64,000 nt of DNA. Source: Acephala macrosclerotiorum (lineage: Eukaryota > Ascomycota > Leotiomycetes > Helotiales > Mollisiaceae). The stretch covers positions 248,001 through 312,000 of the forward strand of contig MU119226.1 in assembly GCA_014904845.1 (NCBI GenBank). The letters run 5' to 3'. The translations under genes and the position numbers were made by a program. Below, one piece after another: positions 54,304 through 64,000 of this stretch. The notes below the pieces were generated by a model. It worked only from the letters and a program-made list of their open reading frames with translations. It did not search any database and was not told the DNA's origin. Each line of letters starts with the position of its first letter. The stretch's first letter is position 1.

Positions 54304-57001
54304 ATGGCAGCAAATGACGCAGATTCACGAGAGTTGGCTGCACACCTGTCTCTCTTGAGCGCCGCGACTGGCCAACAAGACCATCATGAATTGAGTTCAA
54401 CGCCCCTTTTCTCCGCCCCTGTCCTTCATGCCTCGAAATATCTGTTCAGCCAGTACGGCTTTCTCGGTGGTCTGTCAAGCATTCTGGAAGGCAATTCGGC
54501 TGGCGAAGTTGCTGTCCCTGGTACTTCCACGGACCCACGTTTGTATTTCAACATATCAGCTCCATCCAGCGCGTTCATTTGTGGCTCTCAAGGATCCGGC
54601 AAGAGTCACACACTCTCCTGCTTGCTCGAGAATTGCCTGCTCAAGTCTCATGTGAGCAAACTCGAAAATCCTTTGTAGGTATCTGGGGAGAATCTCCCTT
54701 CCTCTCCCCCACTCTCTTCTCCCACAAGACAATGTCTTGCCTTTTCCTGACTCGATTGTGATTGAAGATTTGCTAACTTCTCCTCTACTTAGGGCTGGCT
54801 TAGTCTTCCATTACGATTCTTTCACCTCGGACGAGAAGGGAACACCGTGTGAGGCCGCTCACCTTTCATCCAATCCTAATATCAGAGTTCGCGTGCTTTG
54901 TTCGCCCACGAACCTTCAAACAACTAAGCGGACATACAGTGGAATGAATGTCAAGATTGAGCCCTTGCGCATCAACCAGAGTGACCTTAATACAAAGCGC
55001 ATGCTTGACTTGATGGCAGTGAGCCAAGAGGATGGGCGAATGCCTCTCTATCTGCATGCCATCAATCGCATCTTACGAGAAATGCGTATGGGCCAACAGC
55101 TTACTAATGGATCATTTAACTATGCCGAGTTCAAGCGCATGGTCGCGGACACCCCCATGACCCCCGGGCAGCTGGCACCATTAACCCAACGCTTGGATAC
55201 TCTCGAGAGCTTCATGCCGAAGTCTCAGACGGAGTTTCTCTCCAGTGGCCAGTCAAAAAAGAAGCTAGGGGATGTAGGTGGTAATGACTGGACTATTAAG
55301 GTTCGTAGTCCTGTCAATCACCCAATAAATCCGTAGCTGACAAGTCGCAGGCCGGAAGTCTGACAATCATTGACTTGTCATGCCCTTGTGTTACCGCTGA
55401 AGGAGCTTGTGCGCTCTTCAACATGTGCTTGAGTCTCTTCCTCGAACAAAAGACTTCGGTGGGTAGAGTTATTGCTCTTGACGAAGCACATAAGTGTAAG
55501 GTCCCTTCTCACGGTGTAAATGATGGAGAAGATTCTAATAAGATGGAGCACAGATATGAACTCCGCCTCTGAAGCCTCTGCCCTTACGAATACACTACTG
55601 TCCTCAATTCGCCTTCAACGACACCTTGGCACGCGAGTATTCATCTCCACGCAAGAGCCAACAATTTCGCCGAAATTGCTTGACTTATGCTCATTCACAA
55701 TCGTCCACCGCTTCTCGTCTCCGGATTGGCTGCGATGCCTGAAGTCACACTTGGCGGCATTGGACATTGACGTTGAAGATGACTCGGTTCAGACCCAAAA
55801 GTCGAAGATAAACAATATCTTTAATCAAATCGTCAAATTGAGAGTAGGAGAAGCTTTACTCTTCGCTCCGAGCGCCACTATTGGGGTCGAAAACAATGAC
55901 ATCCAAGCATCAATGCAGGCAAGATCCTCAGAGATCGAGCGCCTCGGCCTCGGTTATCTGAAGATCAAAATTCGTGCTAGGATCACGACAGACGGAGGAA
56001 AGAGTGTCCTAGCAAATGGCACTGCTACAATCCCGTTCAATCTCAAGTCAGGCGCAGCCCCTAACGGTACATCAAGCGCGTTATCTGGAGCAGTCGCTCC
56101 TTCCGTTGCTTTTTCCGCATTAAAGTCTCAAATCGTTGCCCAATCTAATTCTGCTCTTGGTGCCCCGTCGCCAACAACTGGAGTATTTGGTGGAATTTGT
56201 GCTATAGCACCTCCTCCACCTGTGTCCGCACATCTTGAAACTCCTGGCCCCTCGGGATCAAATCTGGAAGCCATTCAAGCAGCTATGATGGAGGAGCTTG
56301 GAGTTGGTAGGAAGAATGAGCTACCACTTGCTGACTGGGGACGCAACAATTCAATTCCTGACCCGAAGGCAATCGAAAAGCCTATCGTTCCAATGGGCCC
56401 TGGTGCAGCTTGGCACAACCTCAAATTCGATGATGTCGATCCTACAGATGAGAAGGGTGACTCAATAGCCGATGGTCAATTGTATCGTCTGCGAAGAAAT
56501 GCTGCTCAGAACGGACAGCAACAGAACTCGCGAAGTGGGGGAGGCCACACACCACCAGTTGGTCAATCGTTTGAAACTATTCTGCAGGAAAATAAGCAAC
56601 CAACCCTGGTTGAAAGACCTACACTTACTACTCCATTGTCGACAGTCGGCAGTGGCAGCTTTTCCGATTCAATCTGGGTTGGTCCGAAGGCCAAGTCCGC
56701 TTCAATGAACTTCTCGACTTCTACCCAGAAGGATCAGATCACTGGCCTGTTCGGTATCAAATCCAGGACCCCGTATTTCTCCTGCCACGGAACAATATCT
56801 GTGAATTATGATCCACATACCGAAACAGATCCCACGATGCCATCCTCTGTTCCTGGTCAACATATGCAGCTCAAATTTCACCATATTTGTTTCCAACAAC
56901 CTTGCCAAAAATTCTCTCAAGAAGAACTAAGGCTTTCTGATTACGCAGTAGCCCCAAAGCTCAAGATCAGCAACAATACATTTGTGTTTGGACCTAGCTA
57001 G
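54304..57001 (+). CDS. P-loop ATPase with HerA/FtsK-like motifs, fungal-specific architecture
   Basis: Four exons (54304-54674, 54793-55300, 55351-55495, 55554-57001) give 823 aa with consistent phases. Walker A is GSQGSGKSHTLS (residues 94-101 for the core). A strand SLTIIDLSCP precedes a helix, and Walker B is VGRVIALDEAHKYMNS (about 332-345). The next segment, TRVFISTQEPTISPKLLDLC followed by TIVHRFSSPDWL, resembles the sensor region of HerA-type ATPases (STQxP, LLxxCxxxIVHR). The C-terminal half is Pro/Ser/Gly-rich and likely disordered. Intron 3 is set by the need to read AHKYMNS; skipping it would place stops in the frame. The start is the first ATG after the minisatellite. The role is unknown; HerA relatives pump DNA in bacteria and archaea, but here that is only a structural analogy. 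Confidence 0.75.
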
Positions 57002-57717
57002 GTCCGAATTTGTGGGTCGTGGTGTACAATATGCGGAGGAACATGTCTTTACTTTGGGAACATGCTGCTTGTAGGTGTCTTGTAAATTATGGGTGGAGTT
57101 TTTCTTTGTACATAAGGCCCATCTGTTGCTTTGGTGGCGTCGCATTTGCTTTCTTATGGTCATACAGACCTAGGTATTGCCTCACAGCGAAGGATTGGAG
57201 TTCTGTAAGTGTAGGAAAAATCCTTGCTCGTGGAGGCTATCAGCAGGTAGCTAATGTACATAATAATGATAATGAGCATGCAGATGTTCTCTTTTCGGGG
57301 CTTGTGAGTATCATTTCTCGGGTTTTATTTTTCAGGGGGCATTCATCGAAATACTCTATACTCCAACGAGCGAGGGGACAGTGTAGTTGTCACGTGACTA
57401 GTTCCAAAGAAGTTTCTTGAGTCCTGCGATTTAAGCTGACTTGCGAGTAAAGAGCTACGTATCTTGTTATATGCTGTGTCTTTCGACATAGAATGCCGAT
57501 TTCATCTTAAAGCATTGATGGCAACTAGCGTTGATAACGCTGCAAATATACTTCAGTACCCTGGCGGGCAATGACGTTATCAGATACAATGCCTGCTTAG
57601 TCCCCCTCAGTTTTTTTCAAGTACATCGCGGCAATTAAATTTCTTCAATTCCCAATCGCGAGCCTGTGTTTGTCAGATCGGCATTTGCTCAAAAATTCAT
57701 CTTTCTGATATCTACAA
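57002..57717. other. Intergenic
   Basis: 3' flank of the ATPase gene and former promoter of the NADH dehydrogenase pseudogene. No coding segment recognised. Confidence 0.5.
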
Positions 57718-59004
57718 ATGTCTTCGTCTAAACAAGAGATTTTGATTATCGGGTCCGGCTGGGCCGGTTCAACGCTCGCAACTTCACTCGATGAAAGCAA
57801 GTATTCTATCACTGTGGTTTCCCCAGAAGCAACGACGTCGTATACCCCGCTTCTTGCTAGTGCTGCTTGTGGGTTCTATGATTACAGCTTAGTTGAGACA
57901 CCGATACGGCATACTGGAAAGAAAAGCACGTGTCTTAGATATTGATTTCAAGGGCAAAACTGCGAAGTGTTAAGCTGTCTTCGAAGACGCACTAGCGAAG
58001 GACTTCGAGCTTAAGTATAATCTTGTCGTTGTTGCTCCTGGAGTGAGTCCGCATCTCACCAAGTTCTCAGAACATCAGACTGACGAAAACTCAAGTGCGT
58101 AAACCAAACCTTCGGCACACCAGGTGTGGCGGAAGATGCTCTCTTCCTCCGAAACGTCAAAGATGCCATGACAGTCTTATCACGAGTACAAAACAGCTTC
58201 GAGAAAGCCTCCATCCCTGGCCTTACAGAACAACAATAACGCAACCTCCTCCAGTTTGTCATCGTTGGCGCTGGTCCCACAGGAGTAGAAGTCTCTTCCG
58301 AACGCTCAGATCTATTCGCTACTAGCTACGCAAAGCTTTACCCTCACTTAAAAGGCAAGGTCTCGATCACGATCCACGATATAGCTGAAAATGTCCTATC
58401 TGGATTCGATACCAAGTTGCAAGAATACGCCATGTCAAGTTTCAATAAACGGAATGTCGAGGTATTGACAGGATCTCATATCGAGAAGGTTGAGAAAGAT
58501 TGTTTATTTACGAAAGAGAAAGGAAAGATAGCTTGTGGGCTGGTTATCTGGGCGACGGGAAATAAATGCTAGCCTTTGGTTAAAACAATACCAGTCAAGA
58601 AAACACCCCGCAACCCACGGATTCTCACCGATGGTTTTCTCCGCATTTATACCCCTTCATCCATCCTGATCGACTCAGCCTACGCCCTCGGCGATTGCGC
58701 TGATGTTGAAAATGCTCGTCTCCCAACCACAGCCGAAGTCGCTTGTCAAAAAGCTTCTTATCTTGCAAAAAGCCCGAATGGAGGGTTCAGTAAGAAGTTT
58801 GAGTTTAAGCAGGCAGCGTTGGTGGCGTGTTTGGGACAGAATGATGGGGTTATTAGTGGAAAGCAGGATTATTCAGGGAGTCAGGCTTGGATTGCTTGGA
58901 GGAGTAAGAATTTTATGTGGACGAGGACTTGGAGGCAGAAGGTGCTGATTGTGGTGGGGTGGGTGTTGGATTTGGTGACGGGGAAGGCGATCGCTCCTAG
59001 ATGA
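57718..59004 (+). pseudogene. Broken alternative (type II) NADH dehydrogenase / FAD-dependent oxidoreductase gene
   Basis: The start MSSSKQEILIIGSGWAGSTL shows the FAD-binding G-x-G-x-x-G Rossmann motif. SYTPLLASAACGFYDYSLVE follows, then the frame breaks. ARVLDIDFKGKTAKC leads to TAA, then FELKYNLVVVAPGV, another break, and TFGTPGVAEDALFLRNVKDA. After EQQ there is a second TAA, then LLQFVIVGAGPTGVEVSSE (the NADH-binding motif). KLYPHLKGKVSITIHDI, GSHIEKVEKD and CGLVIWATGNKC lead to a TAG. The C-terminal YALGDCADVENARLPTTAEVACQKA and WRSKNFMWTRTWRQK regions match external NDH-2 proteins. Three nonsense codons and at least two frame breaks make it a pseudogene. Confidence 0.75.
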
Positions 59005-61385
59005 GAGAGGGACGTCATTGCGAAAATTGGGAGGTGCATGACTATGGAGAGCCCACTCCACTTCGTTAAATTGTGACAGCAAAAATTAATGACGATCTCT
59101 TCTATGAGTCTTCAATCTTTGATGATTTTCTGTTTAGGTTGCAAACTCCTTAGAAACAAGACTTAGGTCTCACATAAAACGCGTATTCCGACTTCAAGAG
59201 GCGTAGAAATGCTTATCCGCAGTGAGAAACGTCTCCTTAAAAGCTTCTTCTCGATCATTAAAAAGGAATTACATTCACAGAACCCGCCCGACAGCGAAAA
59301 CCTCTCGCGTCACGTGCCACAGCAAACAAAACGTGGGCAAAAGGCAGGTATTTGTATTCTGGTCTTTCGATATATAGCAAGAAAAAGAAAAAAGAAAAAA
59401 CGCAAAGAAAGACTTAGAAGATGACTCAGTGGCACTGACTCACATTTCTAAGCCTCCATGATATTAAAATTTGGGAATGAGGATTTGGTAAGGGAGAAAC
59501 TGGTACGCTTACTTAGTGGAAAGTATATCTTCAGACCAGGCCACAAGCAAACGAACAAATGTTCAGTACCACAAATAACAAGAAAAATGCGAGTCAGAGC
59601 CTAGTATGCGCGAGATCGGAGCCTATTCATTGACAATGTGCAACAAGGAAAGAGGTATTCGAATGATGAAGGAACAATTGGCCTCTCGATATGCAAGATA
59701 GCATTTCAATCTTCGAATAAGGAAGGGACGTTGGAACTTGCGAAGTATCTCTCATTCCTCGAATGAGGAAGGGGCAGTTGTCCTCACGGCATGCAGCAAA
59801 ACAATCTCAAGTGAGGAAGGAGCCCGGGGAGTGTTTCCGTCACCGCACAACGATCCAGCCTTGATGTCCACTCCTCATGAAAGATTCGGTGCTTATTTGG
59901 GTTACTTTTGCTCAAACTGCCCTTCCTGTATGATGAACCCGTGTATTCACCTTCAGGCTTTGGCTGTTTGACTATCTTCCGCCGCCAAGTTCCGCCGCGG
60001 AGCTCGAGCAGGAGGAATGAATGTCCATAATGATGAAGAACAACCGCGACATACTCGGCAAGCCCAAGCTCCGTAGCCCATCGCCAAAAAAATGGGTATA
60101 TAAATTTAAATGAGCACTACTTTCTTATAACAGAGCACAGCAGCAAAACATCAGGCATGGTGTAATGGAATGTAACTGTGCTCTGGATCACCAAGGACGC
60201 ATTACGAGGGGAAAATTAGACACCAACGCGAGCTCAAAGTAACCTATTAAATTAGGTTCTCTACACCACACCCCGCAGGTCGGGTTGTGGCTAGTCTTTT
60301 GTATTTTTTGACTATCATTTTTAAAGTCTTTGTTGCTTGAAGCTGTGGTTTTGTTGGGGTTTCGCGAGCAACTTGCTCAGTCCACAAACATTTTTCAGCG
60401 AGAAGCGCTTCAAGGATAGCATTGTTTGCTTTTATATACGAAAGGCTTAAAAATTTTTACAATAGAAACCAGAAATCAAATTCGGCCTTTTCTTTTTGGT
60501 TGTAGGTGAAGAAAAAGGTGAGCGGCGCTCAAAAATCTTATCAAGGAGAGTAACGCTTAGTCATTAAGTGGGCCAAGCTAGACTATTTTCGCTCAAGCCT
60601 GATTGCACCCTCCAACGCCTCGCAGAGTTTCTTAGCCTCATCAATCGCAAGGGCGGGCATCTTGTCCTGTGTTTTGTTCCATGACGCCTTCCGAAATCGA
60701 AACTCAAGATCATATCGCCCACCAAGAAGCGCTCACGTTGACAAGGGGTCTTGGAGGGGCTGTGCTACACCCACTTAAGGTTTGGGCGGTGGCGAGCCTC
60801 CATCTCAACCTCAAAGTGGACGATGGCTTGCCAAGAATGCCTCACACGGCTTGAAGAGTCCACACGGTGAATGGATGGGGAAAGGCATGTTTATTGATTT
60901 CCTGCACGTCGCTCACTTCCAACCCCACCATTTCTCGAGTACGCCTCCTTTTGAGACATTGTCGCGGGAGTCCGCGGTGAAGTCATGCACCCCTTTCAAT
61001 GCACCCCCTCGGCTCTCCGGATTTTCTGACCTATGATCGCTCGAGTCTCCTGCCATGTCGTTGTTCTCAATACTGTCGAAAGGCGCGTGAACGCCCGGTG
61101 TACCAGGTACCTTGAGCCGTCGTGCATTTCAACGACCTTTGGTTTACGCTCCTGCGAGAGGGCTGAGCAGTCAGGAAGCCTACGATGTATCATCCTGGTT
61201 TGGTAGTCGCCCTTACTCTTCTCCTCTTGATCTGGGCTGGGTACTTTTATATAAAGGTTCCTCGAATCGTCAATCGCCACCATTAACCAAGCAGAACTAT
61301 CATTGCCTATCGTACTTGAACATCCAACTTCAAACACTTCGGACATCCATCCAATAGTCCTATCATCTATCAAATCACTTCCAAA
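59005..61385. other. Long gene-poor intergenic region
   Basis: No supportable gene in 2.4 kb. Bases 59360-59420 are A-rich (AAAAAGAAAAAAGAAAAAACG). A TATA-like TTATATAAAG at about 61247, some 140 bases before the next ATG, is a plausible core promoter for the membrane-protein gene. Confidence 0.55.
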
Positions 61386-61817
61386 ATGGACGCAGCATCG
61401 TCAACAGCCGCTGATCTCGCTACGGCTACCGCCCCATCACCCTCCGCAACAGCGACGTCCATCGCAGAAGACTTCAGCTGGCTATCAATCAAAGATGTCT
61501 TCCTTATGACCGTACTTTACGTATGGTACATGTTCTTATTCATGGTTTGTTTTGCCATCGTCGTTGGTGGAATCTGGCTAGCTTGTATGCTCGTCGTCCT
61601 GGCCTTCCAATGGTTGGCCGAGAAGGGACCAGATTTCTATTCGAATCAGAAAGAGAAGCTCGAACAGTACTGGGAATCTTCGAAGGAGAGATTCACGGCG
61701 AGACAGAATGCTACACGGCCGATAACGCAACCCGACGCTGGACAAGTACAGATGAGTTCATTTGAGGGCGAGGAGGAGAATGAGGTTAGAGCAAAGTTTG
61801 GGAGGGAGACTGTTTGA
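61386..61817 (+). CDS. Small one- or two-TM protein, family unknown
   Basis: A single-exon frame of 143 aa. The N-terminal Ala/Ser/Thr-rich stretch (about 1-28) is followed by a long hydrophobic region (about 38-75: FLMTVLYVWYMFLFMVCFAI, then GGIWLACMLVVLAFQWL), enough for two membrane passes or a hairpin. A charged tail (SNQKEKLEQYWESSKERF) ends in an acidic patch. A TATA-like element lies about 140 bases upstream and CACTTCCAAAATGG is a good start context. The family is not recognised. It could be a small organellar or ER membrane protein. Confidence 0.7.
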   Translation: MDAASSTAADLATATAPSPSATATSIAEDFSWLSIKDVFLMTVLYVWYMFLFMVCFAIVVGGIWLACMLVVLAFQWLAEKGPDFYSNQKEKLEQYWESSKERFTARQNATRPITQPDAGQVQMSSFEGEEENEVRAKFGRETV

Positions 61818-63010
61818 GGTTAGATAAAAGTTAGGGAGAGAGCGTGTGTGGGATGCCTCTGGATGCTGGAAGGGACGAGAAGGCAGTTCGAGACTGAATG
61901 AATGCTGGGATATCTTGTTCGAGGAGTTTGACTCCCTTTTCACAAGGCTGGCGTTGTGTGTCCTTATTTGGATAAAGGGGTGATGGGAGGAGGTCTACCA
62001 CTTTACAGAATACCCTTATAGAATGTATATTATGACTTGACAAATACACCCATTCCTTCCTTGAAATACACGGTGTATTGGCAGAGTGAAGAAAAATGGT
62101 CGCGTTTGAGTGTGATTGGCCAGAGCGAGCTCTGATGGGCGCTTGGGCGAATTTTAGCGAGAAATCTCAAGCAACAAAATATAATACTTTCGTACTTGTT
62201 TGAACTTGAAAACAGTTGAAACTTAGAATACAGATTCTTTGGCATAGTATCTAGACTCAAACCAGTTTTTAGAGCATTTAAATAGGTGTAGTAGTTGTGA
62301 AAAAAGGAATTCAAAAATTGTGAATTTGGCGGGCGTCTATCACGAATCTGATTAGCCTCGAGGTCAACCACCTACCTACCAAACCAGACCACAAACACCA
62401 CCACCTGGCGTCCGCAGCACATCTGCGAGTGACATCACCTCGAATGCTCCGATCAAGATTCTCAACCTAGCAGGATACCATGCTCCGCTGCCCTCCTCGA
62501 GCCTCAACAATGAACTTCCTATACTCCATCTAATGCCTAGCCCTCGATATTACAGAAACGTCTTCTAGCAGATTTTAAATCTCTACCAGTCTACCATGAC
62601 GGGGCTCGTAGAGGAACCCTTTAAAGGCATCGTCGTTGAATGTCAACCAGTGGGTTGGGAGCATTCTCCCGGAGGAAAGCGAGCAGCAGCAAGTACGCAT
62701 GGTGCAATGCATCGAATCCACCTGCGAGAATAACCTAGGGAATACCTGGCACAATCCCCTCCACATTGTTCGAGCTTGTTAGGACAATTCACTTCTTCGA
62801 TTTTCGAACTCTAAAATTCTCACGAGTGTTGGGTACTCCAACTACAAGACAGAGAGTCAAAAACTCTGGGGAATAGAACGCCAGTATATTCCTCCTATTG
62901 ATCAATTCTTACGCGCGTGAAGGATGCTGTAGGGTTGTTTGTTCAATTTTCGTTGTTTGTTCCTCGTTATCTTTCCATAAATCCAAACATCTCGAAACTT
63001 ATTTGAAAAG
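61818..63010. other. Intergenic
   Basis: 3' flank of the membrane-protein gene, then sequence without a recognisable coding segment; the last 120 bases before 63011 fit a promoter and leader. Confidence 0.5.
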
Positions 63011-63648
63011 ATGTCGGCTTCTGTGGGTTGCCAGATGGCCCGAACCACGGGTCTGTTCCAAGCTCTTGTAGCTCTACCGCCAATGATTGCGATGGGTGAA
63101 ATTGCCATGGAGCCGTTGTTCCTACCAAGTATCCCTATCTACGATTTCATGTCAGTTGATCTCATCTCTGTCTTCCCTTCGTCAAATGAAAGGCATCAAC
63201 TAACCTGCAAAACGCCTCGACTTTCAACGCTCTGTTTGCTGCTGGCATCATATTCACGGTGTTCGTTCAACGCAATGTCAACATGAACAAAACTATCACC
63301 TTGTACTTCGAGAAGGCAAATTCGGGACTAGCTACAGGAGTTTGGCTGTGGTTGTTGCTTGACACGATCTTTGGCCCTACACATCACCACTGGTATTGCT
63401 ACAACGGCCCACGAGGTCCCAGGATTGCGAGAGCTGCAACCAGTAGCATCTTGTTATTGTAGGACGACGCATAGGATTGGTGCGCAGCCGTTGGAAGAGC
63501 ATAAGCTAATGACTCGAGCAGCATCTTGTACTACCCCACTCTCATCTATACCATTTTCGAGGATTGGTATGAAAGCGAGGTTCCGTCCGAGGATCAGGAG
63601 GTGACTGCGGGACAAGATCAGGGTGAAAGACAGCCATTATTGAGTTGA
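63011..63648 (+). CDS. Multi-pass membrane protein, fungal-specific family (gene model partly uncertain)
   Basis: Exon 1 starts MSASVGCQMARTTGLFQAL and contains a hydrophobic segment before LPSIPIYDFM. The downstream exon encodes STFNALFAAGIIFTVFVQRN (TM), NMNKTITLYFEKAN, then GLATGVWLWLLLDTIFGP (TM) and SSILL. A clear intron at 63459-63521 (GTAGGA, GCTAATGAC, CGAGCAG) restores FILYYPTLIYTIFEDWYESE (TM) and a polar tail ending RQPLLS. The first intron is doubtful. The only in-frame choice I found is 63155-63192 (38 nt, donor GTTGAT). A good donor GTCAGT at 63151 and a CTAAC branch at 63199 lack an AG acceptor where one is expected (CTGCAA instead of CTGCAG). About 178 aa with roughly four TM segments. 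No enzyme motif seen. Confidence 0.5.
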
Positions 63649-64000
63649 ACTTGGACAGACGTGAAGTGAGAGGTCACGATTTGAATTTGACAAACGTCTT
63701 GTTGTTCCTGGGCCCCTGTCATGATGGCCACTGAGCCCTTGATATGCGTGGAGTCGAAACAAACGTTGAGATCATCATCAACACTAGGTTCATAGATAGT
63801 TTCAGTGACCCACTTAACTTAAATTTATATCGTCCCTGTCGATCATGTATACCACATAAGGTTTTTGTATTACCTTGGCGAACCCTTTTCTGCAAAGACC
63901 CAGACTCGGCTCTCTCGAGATCCTCGATCCTGTTTTCTCAATCTGATTCTACGGAACTATATATCACGTGAAACACAAAGTCTTACCTGCCACAATCGGC
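63649..64000. other. Intergenic to window end
   Basis: About 350 bases with no coding segment recognised. Confidence 0.5.

Noticed and set aside
1..64000. tRNA, rRNA, CRISPR or intact transposase genes
   Set aside because: None was recognised on reading either strand; short B-box-like strings lacked a matching cloverleaf.

Overview
This window reads as the genome of a filamentous ascomycete (Pezizomycotina). Genes sit on both strands and are broken by short GT-AG introns, mostly 38-112 nt, often with a CTAAC/CTGAC-like branch site. The families present (Arp8, Set2 with SRI and WW domains, a Pgp-type ABC transporter, a DUF7708-NACHT protein, 2EXR, Zn2Cys6, peroxidase family 2) are typical of that group. 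Several families recall Leotiomycetes/Helotiales, but that placement is inference. No tRNA, rRNA, CRISPR array or intact transposon was recognised.

Left half (1-30 kb) is mostly conserved single-copy genes with long gene-poor gaps: 3'-truncated ARP8 (minus), a full-length ABCB multidrug transporter (5182-9287), a Cys-rich secreted/one-TM protein (10585-11483), a decayed 2EXR gene (15478-16360), an AT-hook protein (19539-20851, minus), the H3K36 methyltransferase SET2 (23559-26592) and mitochondrial GABA transaminase (27391-28947, minus).

Middle (30-49 kb) is an accessory island rich in broken genes. It opens with a NOD-like receptor (DUF7708 + NACHT + long C-terminal region, 30137-34826) with one apparent frameshift. 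A segmental duplication follows; its intact copy encodes a small two-exon protein (37606-38220) whose N-terminus resembles the histone H3 tail (ARTK start and an ARKxAPSTG segment) and whose C-terminus carries two copies of a Cys motif. Two more relics of this family lie at 34.9-35.4 kb and 42.6 kb. Around them are pseudogenes of a Helotiales-type membrane protein, an NLR-associated alpha/beta hydrolase, a Zn2Cys6 regulator, a two-copy unknown family and a GNAT acetyltransferase. An apparently intact peroxidase family 2 gene (45915-46794) sits among them. Many nonsense codons can be explained by CpA-to-TpA changes, compatible with mild RIP or with ordinary decay.

Right part (49-64 kb) begins with several tandem-repeat fields (49.6-51.3 kb). 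Then come a lysine/glutamine-rich coiled-coil protein (minus), a P-loop ATPase with HerA/FtsK-like features (54304-57001), a pseudogene of an alternative NADH dehydrogenase (57718-59004) and two small membrane-protein genes. The conserved genes look like independent housekeeping functions. No biosynthetic cluster is evident; the middle island looks like an immune/accessory neighbourhood in turnover.
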